From: a virus
IMG/VR virus record: IMGVR_UViG_3300044825_000904
Coordinates: 40,272 to 104,271 of that record
Reading direction: 5' to 3' (one strand)
Length of the DNA stretch: 64,000 nucleotides
The notes beneath the pieces are model-generated. The model saw nothing but the letters and a program-made list of their open reading frames with translations. It made no database searches and was not told where the DNA came from. The first letter of the stretch is position 1; each line of letters opens with the position of its first letter. Positions 34,301 to 43,160 of this stretch are shown here, in pieces. The translations under genes were made by a program, and so were the position numbers.

Positions 34301-34744
34301 CTAATTTAATTGTTCTAATAATTGACTAAATGTTACGATAATTTCTACTTGCCATCCTGTTGGCAATTGTGAAGTTAATGTATTTGTTTGATATTCACAA
34401 TTCAAAACCTGCCAATTAGTTAGGTGTGAACTAATACCAAAATTGCTTGGTCCTAAAAGGACTTTATTTGCAATTTGATTAACAATATCATTAGCTACTT
34501 TTTTGCCTCCTGTATCAGAAACAAACTTAGTAATGACGTGAATATCAATAATCTCATCACGAATAAATCTATCTTTATTGCCATCATTTCTACCTGTCTG
34601 TTGCATAAATACAATAGCAGGGTATGCTGCCGTACTAGGAACTATTTCATCGAAAACTTCAACAGGCTGACCATTGCTAGTAATATTGGTCAAAGTCTCA
34701 AAATAAGCCTTTCTTAAATCAAATTGTGGGTCTTTTGCTACCAT
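34301..34744 (-). CDS. Tail completion/terminator protein (DUF3168-like)
   Basis: 147 aa; IVPSTAAYPAIVFMQQTG, then DIHVITKFVSDTGGKKVANDI and a C-terminal beta strand pair fit the DUF3168 tail terminator type, which caps the tail tube and joins it to the head. It lies between the HK97 gp10-like gene and the tail tube gene, the usual place. Confidence 0.7.
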   Translation of the reverse strand: MVAKDPQFDLRKAYFETLTNITSNGQPVEVFDEIVPSTAAYPAIVFMQQTGRNDGNKDRFIRDEIIDIHVITKFVSDTGGKKVANDIVNQIANKVLLGPSNFGISSHLTNWQVLNCEYQTNTLTSQLPTGWQVEIIVTFSQLLEQLN

Positions 34745-34748
34745 CTTA

Positions 34749-35189
34749 TTAAGTTTTCATAATGTTTTTAAATCTAGTCCTAGCTTTTCTAGTAATTCTT
34801 CTGGTAGTAATCACATAATGATGAAATAAGAACTTTCTAGCCCTTAAACCTTTATGATTCTGATTAGCTCCTTTAAAGCCAGCAATATAATCTTGGTATG
34901 GAGATAAAGTTCCTGTTAAATTAAATTTCTTACCTGTACCAAAATCCTGATAAGGGGCATAATGAGCTCTAAATCCAATTGTAGCAGTTACTTTATTTCT
35001 ACCTTCTTGTTTTTTAAAATAATGACTATTTCTAAGTTTTCCAGTCTTTACAGGTGCTAATGATTTAGATTGACTTGAAAGTGCTTCAGCTTCTTGCATA
35101 ACCATTTCTGTTATGTCTTTGGCTCTATTTTGTGCACGTTCAAATCTATTAATTAAAATCTTTAAGCCCTCAAACTTAACTTTAATCAT
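34749..35189 (-). CDS. HK97 gp10-like neck/tail completion protein
   Basis: 146 aa, basic. SLAPVKTGKLRNSHYFKKQE and IGFRAHYAPYQDFGTGKKF are the characteristic APVdTG.LR.S and Y...E/D.GT blocks of the HK97-gp10_like family. It overlaps the upstream head-tail adaptor by 8 bp. Role: joining of head and tail. Confidence 0.8.
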   Translation of the reverse strand: MIKVKFEGLKILINRFERAQNRAKDITEMVMQEAEALSSQSKSLAPVKTGKLRNSHYFKKQEGRNKVTATIGFRAHYAPYQDFGTGKKFNLTGTLSPYQDYIAGFKGANQNHKGLRARKFLFHHYVITTRRITRKARTRFKNIMKT

Positions 35190-35532
35190 TTCTTACAGTT
35201 GCTTTAAAAGTTATCCACTTATTCTTAAAATCAACATTAGTGATATCAGAAAGTGCATATCTTTTATTCTTAAAAACCATTACAGTAGTGGTTTTAAATT
35301 CATATTGACTATTGTATCTGACCATACATTCAAATGATTGATCAGTACCAATTTGACCACCTTCTTCATTTCTGACACCACCATAGTTGCCATAAAATGA
35401 ACTTGTAGACTTAATATGCACATTACAGCTATACCCTTGACGAGAAGCTGCAGTAACACCTCCAGCACCATCTGGTATTTGTTCTACCATGGTTTGAAAG
35501 TTAGCCGTAAATCTGCTAAGTTTATTATACAT
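35182..35532 (-). CDS. Head-tail joining protein (Phage_H_T_join/stopper-like)
   Basis: 116 aa, beta-rich; starts MYNKLSRFTANFQTMVEQIPDG and has a long variable loop (STSSFYGNYGGVRNEEGGQ) then VRYNSQYEF..TTVMVFKNKRYALSDI, the pattern of SPP1 gp16/HK97 gp7-type stoppers. Overlaps neighbours by 8 bp on both sides. Closes the connector after packaging. Confidence 0.7.
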   Translation of the reverse strand: MYNKLSRFTANFQTMVEQIPDGAGGVTAASRQGYSCNVHIKSTSSFYGNYGGVRNEEGGQIGTDQSFECMVRYNSQYEFKTTTVMVFKNKRYALSDITNVDFKNKWITFKATVRND

Positions 35533-36061
35533 AGATAGGTCTGTAATGTCTAATACGTTCTTTAATAGCTCTAATTGCCAATTTCTTGTCTTCTACCGCC
35601 TGATCATAATCAACTGCTATAATATCTAATACAGCATTTTGAATATCAAAAGGCAATGGAAGATACCCTCCAATGTAAGTAACTACCATACCACCTGAAG
35701 AATAAGCAGAAATCTTTTGGTTTAATTCACTAACAGTGTGAGACAAATCAACTCCAGCAGCATCTTTTACAGACTCAATATCAGTCACTGGGCCATAATA
35801 CAAATCAATTGTACCATTTACCTCAATGTAAGACTGAATCATACGCTTTGGCTTTAGATTCTTTTGGATATATGTCTCAACCTCGTGAATAGCAGAATAC
35901 CTTAAATCACTAAGCTTTTGATTATCGTCATTATTAGAAATTTCAATATTCAAGTGTCGCTTAACTTGGTCTAAAGTTACTACTTCAGCTAAAGGGGTGA
36001 TTTCCTCAACCATTTTAATTTCTAAACCCCTTGTTTTAACTACTTCAGGTATGTAAGCCAT
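35525..36061 (-). CDS. Head-tail connector (gp6-like adaptor)
   Basis: 178 aa; VTLDQVKRHLNIEISNNDD, then LSDLRYSAIHEVETYIQKNL and the C-terminal helix AVLDIIAVDYDQAVEDKKLAI fit the Phage_connect_1 (HK97 gp6) family that forms a ring under the portal. Its start overlaps the upstream stop by 1 bp. Confidence 0.8.
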   Translation of the reverse strand: MAYIPEVVKTRGLEIKMVEEITPLAEVVTLDQVKRHLNIEISNNDDNQKLSDLRYSAIHEVETYIQKNLKPKRMIQSYIEVNGTIDLYYGPVTDIESVKDAAGVDLSHTVSELNQKISAYSSGGMVVTYIGGYLPLPFDIQNAVLDIIAVDYDQAVEDKKLAIRAIKERIRHYRPIYV

Positions 36062-36264
36062 TATTTCTTCTTAGAAGGTTTTACAACTTTATTTTGAGGA
36101 GGATTAACTGGATCAGTTTCTTCTTCCATTTCTACAACAATTACTAAACCTTTCGATTCTAGCATTTTTGCTCTGTCATTACTTGTTTTGAATGAATCAC
36201 CTACCATACGAGGATGATTAGCTTCCATATCGAAAAAGTGTTGTTCACAAGTTACCTTTGCCAT
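36061..36264 (-). CDS. Small protein after the capsid gene
   Basis: 67 aa: MAKVTCEQHFFDMEANHPRM ... then an acidic and Pro/Lys tail. No family recognised. It starts just after the capsid terminator and is coupled to the connector gene by 1 bp. Probably a minor head component. Confidence 0.55.
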   Translation of the reverse strand: MAKVTCEQHFFDMEANHPRMVGDSFKTSNDRAKMLESKGLVIVVEMEEETDPVNPPQNKVVKPSKKK

Positions 36265-36282
36265 TTTATTTAAGTTTAAGGT

Positions 36283-36321
36283 TTAAAAATAAGCCTACTG
36301 TTCTTATGGGAAGTAGGCTTA
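36283..36321 (-). terminator. Intrinsic terminator after the HK97-type capsid gene
   Basis: Perfect 10-bp stem TAAGCCTACT / AGTAGGCTTA with a 12-nt loop and a following T-run on the minus strand. Located 29 bp past the capsid stop. Confidence 0.9.
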
Positions 36322-36349
36322 CATAATAACACTAAAATAAGAAAGGTGA

Positions 36350-37534
36350 TTATGCTACCACAAAAGTACCTTTTGTCATTGCACTACCGAAGTAGATTGG
36401 CAAAGCAATAGATTCTTCTGCTCTCACAGTAACCAAGTTCTTAGTAAAGTTGTCCCCATCTTCGTAAGCGAATTCAACCATTACGTTGTCTTCGAATAAC
36501 AATTCAGCAGCCTTATTCATATCTGCTACGAAGAAAGTGTTAACAGGGATGATATCAGTTGAAATAACTGGCACACCAGCAATTGTTAAACCAGTTCCAG
36601 ATAATAAAGATGGGTGAGAATAACCAGCACCTGATTCTTTATTAATCAACAACTCCATCTCATCAATTGGGTTTACCAAGATGATAGAAGGACGGAAACG
36701 AGCAGCTTTTTTCTGAGCAATAGCGTTAGCTAATTTATCCCAACGGTTTGAACCTGCAACTACTGATCCAGATGGAGAGTAAGCTGAAGCAGCTTCGTAT
36801 AAACCTGTGAATTCACCAGTTCCTGCATAATCAAATAACTTAGTATCTTCTTGCTCTAACAAATCATTAACCATTTGTGTAGAAACGAAGTTTTGTAACC
36901 AAGATAAACGAGATAACATCTGCTTAGAGATTTTGCTGTATGCAGCAATAGTCTTAGGAGTTACCTCAGTGATTGTGAAGTCATAATCAACTTGAGCCTT
37001 AGAAGCACCTTCAGTTTGAACTGCTGGAGCACCTTCGCCACCTGATTTCTTAGCGAATTTAAATACACCATTCTGCTCAATTACAGAAGAACGCATCAAA
37101 TCACGCAAGTGAACTGAACGGAAAGGATCAGTTAAGATTACGTTAGATAAACCAGCAATCTTAGAAGCCCAATCAGAACCGATGTTAGCAGTTAAGTTCA
37201 TATCACCTACTGCTTTCAATTCCATTGCAACTGAAGAACGAGAAGTAGTCATAGACTTGAATTCTTGCTCACGAGCTTCGAATTTTTTCGCTAAGAAATC
37301 TTCTTTCTTAGTTGGCTCTACAGACTTAGCTTTCAAATCTAAGATAGCATCAGATACAGATTTTGATAAACCTTCCACCTTACCTTCTACCTCTTGTAAT
37401 TTAACACCTGCATTTTTAGTTTGCTCGATCAAATCAGATAAGCCTAAGCCTTCCATTTCACGACCAACACCTTTTTGAATCATTTCGTTGATGTCGCTTT
37501 TTACTTCATCAACAATTTTTTTAATATCTTCCAT
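36350..37534 (-). CDS. HK97-type major capsid protein (siphovirus module)
   Basis: 394 aa. The first about 100 residues are a charged coiled coil (the delta scaffolding domain, cut off by the protease). The core follows the Phage_capsid family: GSDWASKIAGL, FAKKSGGEGAPAVQTEGASK, ISKQMLSRLSWLQNFVSTQM, GIP/GVPVISTDIIPVNTFFVADM and a final beta strand. Together with the adjacent prohead protease (1-bp overlap) this is a complete HK97-like head set. Followed by a terminator. Confidence 0.9.
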   Translation of the reverse strand: MEDIKKIVDEVKSDINEMIQKGVGREMEGLGLSDLIEQTKNAGVKLQEVEGKVEGLSKSVSDAILDLKAKSVEPTKKEDFLAKKFEAREQEFKSMTTSRSSVAMELKAVGDMNLTANIGSDWASKIAGLSNVILTDPFRSVHLRDLMRSSVIEQNGVFKFAKKSGGEGAPAVQTEGASKAQVDYDFTITEVTPKTIAAYSKISKQMLSRLSWLQNFVSTQMVNDLLEQEDTKLFDYAGTGEFTGLYEAASAYSPSGSVVAGSNRWDKLANAIAQKKAARFRPSIILVNPIDEMELLINKESGAGYSHPSLLSGTGLTIAGVPVISTDIIPVNTFFVADMNKAAELLFEDNVMVEFAYEDGDNFTKNLVTVRAEESIALPIYFGSAMTKGTFVVA

Positions 37535-38265
37535 TACTTAAAAGAGTTTTTTAATTGTTTTAAAAATTCGATTTGCACTTGTCTTTGTAATTCTTCTGGA
37601 TTAATCATCTCAGGAGTGGACTTAACCGACTCCTTGTCATTAATTAGTTTGAACAACTCCGATTTTATAAAGTTATACTCAATTTCAATCAATTCATAAG
37701 TTTCGTCCTTTAAATTTCCACTACGCAATTGCTTGTATAGTTTATCAAAACGATCTTGCAATCCTTTAGCATCCATAGATTTTAAACCTACAAATGGTGT
37801 TTCAGGATTAGCTCCCCATAGAACTGACGAAAATTCGTACAATTTTACTTCTTGAATCTGATAATACGGCTTTTGATTTGTATTAGCATCTGGTTCTACT
37901 CTTGTTTCCTTAATTGTAGAGAATCCAATTGAATGCTGGTTAATTAAACCATTGTCATACAACTTAAGGATATCCTCGCCAATCTCAGTGTCAATAATAG
38001 CAGCCTCAAAATATAAACCATAATTATCTTCTTTCAATACTGATGGCTTACCAAGTGGGCTATCTGAGCTATGATTGTGTAAAAACCATATTTCATTCTT
38101 TCCCCCTGGACCACGTTCTTGAATAGTCTTGGTAAATGCACCTGGCATAATCATATCGCCATGCAAGTCAATATTACCAAACTTAGCAGCATAACCCATT
38201 ACAGTCCGTTTTGCAACATCGACTTCAGTTATCTCCCCTTCAGATTTTATCTTATAATCTCTCAT
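37534..38265 (-). CDS. Prohead maturation protease
   Basis: 243 aa. Peptidase U35/HK97 gp4 type: GYAAKFGNIDLHGDMIMPGAF start, catalytic His in FLHNHS (63/65) and Ser112 in QHSIGFS. It processes the capsid scaffold domain. The C-terminal 80 residues are a charged helical extension, perhaps scaffolding, ending EFLKQLKNSFK. Its own promoter lies at 38285-38313. Confidence 0.85.
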   Translation of the reverse strand: MRDYKIKSEGEITEVDVAKRTVMGYAAKFGNIDLHGDMIMPGAFTKTIQERGPGGKNEIWFLHNHSSDSPLGKPSVLKEDNYGLYFEAAIIDTEIGEDILKLYDNGLINQHSIGFSTIKETRVEPDANTNQKPYYQIQEVKLYEFSSVLWGANPETPFVGLKSMDAKGLQDRFDKLYKQLRSGNLKDETYELIEIEYNFIKSELFKLINDKESVKSTPEMINPEELQRQVQIEFLKQLKNSFK

Positions 38266-38284
38266 ATTTTCTATCTATTGCTTG

Positions 38285-38313
38285 CAAATATAATAAAAAT
38301 AACTAAATACAAA
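38285..38313 (-). promoter_or_regulatory. Bacteroidota-type promoter for protease/capsid genes
   Basis: Minus strand TTTTG (to 38310), 17 nt, TATATTTG (38292-38285). It lies in the gap between the gp7-like gene and the protease, about 20 bp before the ATG at 38265. Confidence 0.6.
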
Positions 38314-38316
38314 ATT

Positions 38317-39057
38317 TTAAATATATCTAACCCCACATCTGCAATTAACAATCTCGCTTGCAGGGGCAGAACCATCTCCAGGATAGGCCATTGGATAGCC
38401 TCCTACAATAAACTTTTCATTTAAAGCAATTGCAGGATATCCATCCATATCGTGATGAGATTTACGTTCTTTGCCATCCAAAATAACCATCCATTTCTTC
38501 TTGGTAATCTTAGGCTGTAAAGAAGCCCATAAATCGCTTGCTAGATTCATTATTTTAGTCACTTCAGTCCTAGCTATCGTCTGACTACGAATTATGTTCT
38601 TCTGGGCCAAATAAACGCTTAATAGGGTAATGATAGCGGAGGCAGGGATGCCTTGTTTTAGTTTATCGTCTACAAACTTTTGTATATCGTACTTAATTGT
38701 GGCAATAATGCCTAGTACAACTATAAATTGAGTGATATCTCTAAAACGCAATAACAAAAGTAGTAACCATGCCTCATTAAAGTTGTCTTCTTCTTCTTCC
38801 TCTTTCTTCTTGTATCTATTGAGAAACTCGGATTGTTTAAGGCCAAACTTTTGATAAGCATCTTTTAAGATGTCCATCATCCATTTTTCGCTAAAATGGT
38901 TAGTAATATGAAATGTATTGGGGTTTCTGCCTTCTAGTGTAGCTAGGTATGCCCTAGTTTCTGCACCAAGCTTAGTTCTAACAAAAGCAAATAAGGCACG
39001 TTCATTGATGTCGTGCCTTCTTCGCCAAGCAACTTTATACATTTCGTCACTTACCAT
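38317..39057 (-). CDS. Head morphogenesis protein (SPP1 gp7/Mu F-like)
   Basis: 246 aa. The C-terminal half has the family block: IARTEVTKIMNLAS, KKWMVILDGKERKSHHDMDG, and NCRCGVRYI at the end. The N-terminal half is helical with a very hydrophobic segment (AWLLLLLLRFRDITQFIVVL) that may be membrane- or portal-contacting. Minor head protein, located between portal and protease as usual. Confidence 0.8.
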   Translation of the reverse strand: MVSDEMYKVAWRRRHDINERALFAFVRTKLGAETRAYLATLEGRNPNTFHITNHFSEKWMMDILKDAYQKFGLKQSEFLNRYKKKEEEEEDNFNEAWLLLLLLRFRDITQFIVVLGIIATIKYDIQKFVDDKLKQGIPASAIITLLSVYLAQKNIIRSQTIARTEVTKIMNLASDLWASLQPKITKKKWMVILDGKERKSHHDMDGYPAIALNEKFIVGGYPMAYPGDGSAPASEIVNCRCGVRYI

Positions 39058-39192
39058 TTTTTATCCTTAAAAAGTTTTTCTACCTTCTTCTTTTCCGCTT
39101 TCTTAATAAAACCTTCATACCATAGGAAAAACCCAAACCAAAATGAACTGGTTAATGAAACGGAAATTACTATGATATGAAAGTTTTCCATA
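39051..39192 (-). pseudogene. Frameshifted small membrane protein ORF
   Basis: From ATG at 39192 the frame-0 reading stops after 25 codons. If one T of the run TTTT near 39185 were absent, an ORF of about 46 codons would run MENFHIIVISVSLTSS..., a transmembrane segment (SFWFGFFLWYEGF) and a Lys-rich tail ending FKDKKW, stopping at 39051 with overlap of the next ATG. The downstream frame is open and sensible but has no start. Either a real decay or a single-base sequencing error. Confidence 0.4.
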
Positions 39193-39193
39193 A

Positions 39194-40552
39194 TTACTCA
39201 TTCATAGACCCTAATGTCGTAGGATCAATGTTTAAACTGCTTACAGGCACTTGATTTGAACGGATGTATACTTGTTGCATCGAAGGATCATAAGTAGGCT
39301 CAAAATCCATAAACACACGCTTCTCATCTTGAGAAAGCACACCATCCAACTTATCAATAATGTTAGCAGCATCTAAGAAGTTCTGCTTCATTTCTGGATA
39401 AGCATCTGTATCAAAGCGTAAAACGTATTGAGATGGGTTAATTCCCATTGAAGGAGCTAAAAACTCCAACAATCCTTCGCAAATACGAGATTGCATAGGA
39501 ATAACACAGTTAATAATCATTCTACGAATAAATTCAGCCAAGTTACTCTCTGTTAAGTTATCAGCATTCAATAAAACGTATGGGTAATGCCATAATCTAC
39601 AAAGTTGCTCCGTAGATAACTTACTCATAGCTCTTAAATCCAAGTCAATGTTAGTTGTTGATAACTTTGTGTAACCAACTTTAGCATTAGACCATTGAAC
39701 ACGACCTTTAGAAGCAGAATTGTAGATTTTATCATACATTCTATCTTCAAAAGCACCTTGTTGTTCTGGATCAAGGTCATCTACGTTTAAATCATCCTTA
39801 TAAACAAAACCTACAGCTCCACGAGTCTCAAAGTTTTCAATACCCACTTCTTCTGCAGCATTAGCCTTTTGTAACACACGAGAACCAGCAGTCAATGGAG
39901 AGAATCCACGAGCAATAGTCTTTTGGTCATTAAAGCTAGGGTTAAATGATCTAAACGATAAGAACCATTCTGGTGCTACATCTTGGTTTAAAGATGTAAT
40001 GTTGTAACCAGTTATAACCCTAAAGCCATCAGTGTAGATTTGGTAATCCCAAGGTGCAATAACGTGTAGTCTAGCAATCTTACCAGGTTTCAATGGGTCT
40101 TCTTCTGCCCAAATACCTACATCCTTTAATAAAAGGTCATAAGAGAACAAAGTATCGAAGAATTGCTTCTGAGTTTGATAACCATTAGGTTTTTTAAGCA
40201 AATCAAGGATTGGATTAGCTTCAATCTCTTTTAAAGATGCTTTACGAATCTGACTTGCCTCCACTAAACTTCTTTGAGTAGGTCTTGTATTTAAAGCCTT
40301 GTATTTAGCTAATTGTTTAGTTTGAGTCTTGTTATTAGCCTGGTACATTTCTAAAGGTACTTCAACTGCTCTTGATGCTATATCAGCCACAATTGAATAC
40401 ACATCCACGTTCATCTCATAGCCCTTTTCTATAGCTTCACGATAATCAGTCTTATACATAGAATAAGCCTGGCCACCAATAACTTTCCAAGGAATTGAGT
40501 TTTTAACCATAGTCATGGCTTTTTTGCCACTAAAAAAATCGAATAAGCCCAT
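39194..40552 (-). CDS. Portal protein (HK97 type)
   Basis: 452 aa. Phage_portal family: IVADIASRAVEVPLEMYQ, NGYQTQKQFFDTLFSYDLLL, KDVGIWAEEDP, IARGFSPLTAGSRVLQKA, and QLCRLWHYPYVLLNADN at the clip/wing. Forms the dodecameric DNA entry ring. It starts 3 bp after the large terminase stop. A second, larger portal in this window lies at 13471-15903. Confidence 0.85.
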   Translation of the reverse strand: MGLFDFFSGKKAMTMVKNSIPWKVIGGQAYSMYKTDYREAIEKGYEMNVDVYSIVADIASRAVEVPLEMYQANNKTQTKQLAKYKALNTRPTQRSLVEASQIRKASLKEIEANPILDLLKKPNGYQTQKQFFDTLFSYDLLLKDVGIWAEEDPLKPGKIARLHVIAPWDYQIYTDGFRVITGYNITSLNQDVAPEWFLSFRSFNPSFNDQKTIARGFSPLTAGSRVLQKANAAEEVGIENFETRGAVGFVYKDDLNVDDLDPEQQGAFEDRMYDKIYNSASKGRVQWSNAKVGYTKLSTTNIDLDLRAMSKLSTEQLCRLWHYPYVLLNADNLTESNLAEFIRRMIINCVIPMQSRICEGLLEFLAPSMGINPSQYVLRFDTDAYPEMKQNFLDAANIIDKLDGVLSQDEKRVFMDFEPTYDPSMQQVYIRSNQVPVSSLNIDPTTLGSMNE

Positions 40553-40554
40553 TT

Positions 40555-41940
40555 TTAGAATATTAAGAGTTTTTTCTTTGAATACTTGGTATATACCCCA
40601 TATCTAATAGCATCTAAAGCGTGATTGAAGTCATCAATTGGTTTATTAATCGGTTTACCACCCACTGTTATCCATTGATAGTTATCAATCTCCTTTTTGA
40701 TGTTCTTTGATCTCCGAGTATAATATACCTCGTATTCACGCAACTTACTTATTCCAGCATTAACAGAGTCATTTCCTTTAACCGCTTTCACGACCTTAAT
40801 CCCTGCTCTCTTTAATTCCTCAATACTTTTAGGATCAGCACTATCAGCATAAATCTCATTCAATTTATCTGGATACATCTTAATCTTCTTAATTAAATCG
40901 GAATTCGTTAATCCCTTCTCATAAATTACCTCGTCAAGGTATAACTTATTTCCGAGTTTTGCAATTCTAATCAGTGAAGTAGGGTCATTAGAGAATCCAA
41001 AGTCAAGTCCGCTAAAGATAACATCAGCATCCTTAGGAAACAGCTCACAAGGCTGCCAATCGTGATAAATTAAGCTTTCTGAACTCGGTTTAGGTGATTG
41101 TTGATATAAAGATTCGAAAGTAAATGGCTCATTCTTCTTAACTCTTAATAATTTCTCCAAGGAATGCTTCTCAGGCCATAAAGCTTCACCAAACTCCCTT
41201 TCATCATAATCATTCTCGGCTTTCTCTCGAATAGCAGGAAATTCAATGATTGTCCAATCGTTATCCCTTTCAAGTAACCTACCAGCTAAATCATCATCAT
41301 ACCACCGAGTTTGGATAAGAACTTGTGCACTATCGTTATGCAAACGAGTTTCCCACACATCGGTATACCAGTTCCATAATTGCTCTTTAATGATAATACT
41401 TTGAGCTTCTTGTCTATCCTTTAGCGGATCATCAATGATTCCAATATCAACAGCAGTACCTGTAAGTGAGCCTCCACGACCTACAGCCCTTAAATAACCC
41501 CTTCTGCCAACAGTTTGAAAGAATTCAGCAGTCTTAACTGCCTCACCCTTCTTCTCCCCTATCCTACTATCTGGATATAACATCTTAAACTCCTCACTAA
41601 GCATCCTACGCTGTATCTCCGTAGAAAATTGTTCAGCTAATGTAGCATTATAAGAAGCCAAGGCTAATTTCAAATCGGGGTTTCTACCAAGCAAGTAAGC
41701 AGGGAAGCTACGAGTAGATAATTCAGACTTTCCGTGTTGCGGAGGCACAAATATCATCAACTTCTTAATCTTACCTGCATATACCAAGTCCAAGTGATCA
41801 GCAATCACCTTGTGAAACCACCTCATATCATAATCAGGCTTGATATAAGAAACAAAACTACTAAACGACCTCCTCGAAAGTTCCCTCGTCAATATTTCTC
41901 TCTCTAATTTCGCTAAGTCGTTGTCTAATTTGGTCATCAC
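40555..41940 (-). CDS. terL: Terminase large subunit (siphovirus module)
   Basis: 461 aa. Walker A in PPQHGKSE (G70-K71-S72), Walker B in DIGIIDDPLKD, coupling segment QTRWYDDDL, then RuvC-like nuclease acids in GLDFGFSNDP, IYADSADP and DDFNHALDAIRYG. Standard T4/HK97-type terminase that cuts and packages DNA. It overlaps the small subunit gene by 80 bp, an unusually long overlap; a later Met could shorten it, but the first residues (LDNDLAKLEREILTREL) look genuine. Confidence 0.9.
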   Translation of the reverse strand: MMTKLDNDLAKLEREILTRELSRRSFSSFVSYIKPDYDMRWFHKVIADHLDLVYAGKIKKLMIFVPPQHGKSELSTRSFPAYLLGRNPDLKLALASYNATLAEQFSTEIQRRMLSEEFKMLYPDSRIGEKKGEAVKTAEFFQTVGRRGYLRAVGRGGSLTGTAVDIGIIDDPLKDRQEAQSIIIKEQLWNWYTDVWETRLHNDSAQVLIQTRWYDDDLAGRLLERDNDWTIIEFPAIREKAENDYDEREFGEALWPEKHSLEKLLRVKKNEPFTFESLYQQSPKPSSESLIYHDWQPCELFPKDADVIFSGLDFGFSNDPTSLIRIAKLGNKLYLDEVIYEKGLTNSDLIKKIKMYPDKLNEIYADSADPKSIEELKRAGIKVVKAVKGNDSVNAGISKLREYEVYYTRRSKNIKKEIDNYQWITVGGKPINKPIDDFNHALDAIRYGVYTKYSKKKLLIF

Positions 41941-42358
41941 TTAATAATTTAGGATTAACAGTATCATTATGAATACTCAAGTCTTGCTCAATACGTTGTG
42001 TGCTCTTACCATGCTCAAACTCCAACATAAAAGCAGTATTCTTTAACTCACCATTGTTTATGTCACCCAAGATAGATGAAGCCATTACAGCCATAAACCC
42101 AGGAGTATTACTATCAGCAACTAAACGCTTTAAATCAGCAACACTCAAGCTACTAATGTAAGTCATCACCTTAACCACCTCAGGTTTACTCATCCTTAAA
42201 CGATATTGCTCGTCTAAGTTCTTCATTACCTCCTTAATTACACTCTTTGGCCTACCATAAGGATTCCTAACCTCTCCAGGCTTAATGGAGTATTGTCTAA
42301 TGTTTTCGTAATTACCCCTAGGCTTCGTTTCAACTAAAGGTTGTTCTTCAGCTTCCAT
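41861..42358 (-). CDS. terS: Terminase small subunit (DUF5681-like)
   Basis: 165 aa. KPGEVRNPYGRPKSVIKEVM is the DUF5681-type N-terminal DNA-binding motif found in small terminases. The C-terminal half is helical and acidic (LSDDQIRQRLSEIRERNIDE). First gene of the siphovirus operon, reading away from the repeat-rich region to its right; the leader is T/A-rich without a recognisable consensus promoter. Confidence 0.75.
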   Translation of the reverse strand: MEAEEQPLVETKPRGNYENIRQYSIKPGEVRNPYGRPKSVIKEVMKNLDEQYRLRMSKPEVVKVMTYISSLSVADLKRLVADSNTPGFMAVMASSILGDINNGELKNTAFMLEFEHGKSTQRIEQDLSIHNDTVNPKLLSDDQIRQRLSEIRERNIDEGTFEEVV

Positions 42359-42503
42359 AATTGTAGTAGTTTATATTAACCCCAAAAAAACTTAGAATTT
42401 TTTTAGGCACTTTTTAAAATCATTTCAATAAACAAAAATCACTTTCACCATTATTATACTTATTATACTAAGAGTATACTTAATATATAATATATATCTT
42501 TTC

Positions 42504-42526
42504 TTATTTATAATCATTCTAAATAA
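42504..42526. repeat. Dyad copy 1
   Basis: TTATTTATAA-TCA-TTCTAAATAA. Its last 21 bp are identical to copy 4. Confidence 0.7.
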
Positions 42527-42581
42527 TACTTAACTTCTTAATAACCAACACGTTATTGATTAAATTCCGCCCCGATTTACC

Positions 42582-42604
42582 CTATTTAGAACCATTCTTA
42601 ATAG
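42582..42604. repeat. Dyad copy 2
   Basis: CTATTTAGAA-CCA-TTCTTAATAG; imperfect member of the same family. Confidence 0.6.
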
Positions 42605-42734
42605 AAAGATTGTGTAAACATAAACATTAAACTCTCTCTAAACAACCATATTCTCTTTTTATTACAATATTCAAATACCATTTGTAAACAACTATTAACC
42701 AAATTTTGCTAGGATTTTTTTGGAGGGTTACCAG

Positions 42735-42915
42735 GAAAAACTACCCCCTCCCCCTTTTGCTACCCAGCTTTTTACCCTTGTACCCCTCTTTTACCCCTGT
42801 ATACCCCTATAATAAGGGCCTAACAGGGTATAAACGTAGGAAACAAAGGGTATACCAGTAGAAAGAGGTGACAGGCCGAGGGTAGCCACCCTACAAAATC
42901 CACCTTTTACCCTTG
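42735..42915. repeat. Cluster of TACCC / GGGTA words
   Basis: At least seven TACCC words on the plus strand (several as TTTTACCC or GTACCCC) followed by several GGGTA words in the opposite sense, in an otherwise AT-rich region. Confidence 0.6.
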
Positions 42916-43160
42916 TTTCCTTGCCTTGTTACTGTTCATATATACACAAAGGGAATACAGCCCTATTATAACAGCGTTAATACCTTGCGTTTAAACCCTT
43001 ATTATTATTGAAGGTATACAAACATACTACCACTGGGTAAACACGTTAATACAAGGCAATACAAGGGCCTAAACAAAGCGTTTAATTAATTAGGTTTAAT
43101 GATCTTATATAGTGGCTATCTAAACCACCTGTTTACCTTGCTTAACTAAGTGTTTATACA

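Noticed and set aside
39052-39192. A functional 25-codon gene from the ATG at 39192
   Set aside because: The short reading has no sensible features; the plausible protein needs a one-base shift, so it is listed as frameshifted.
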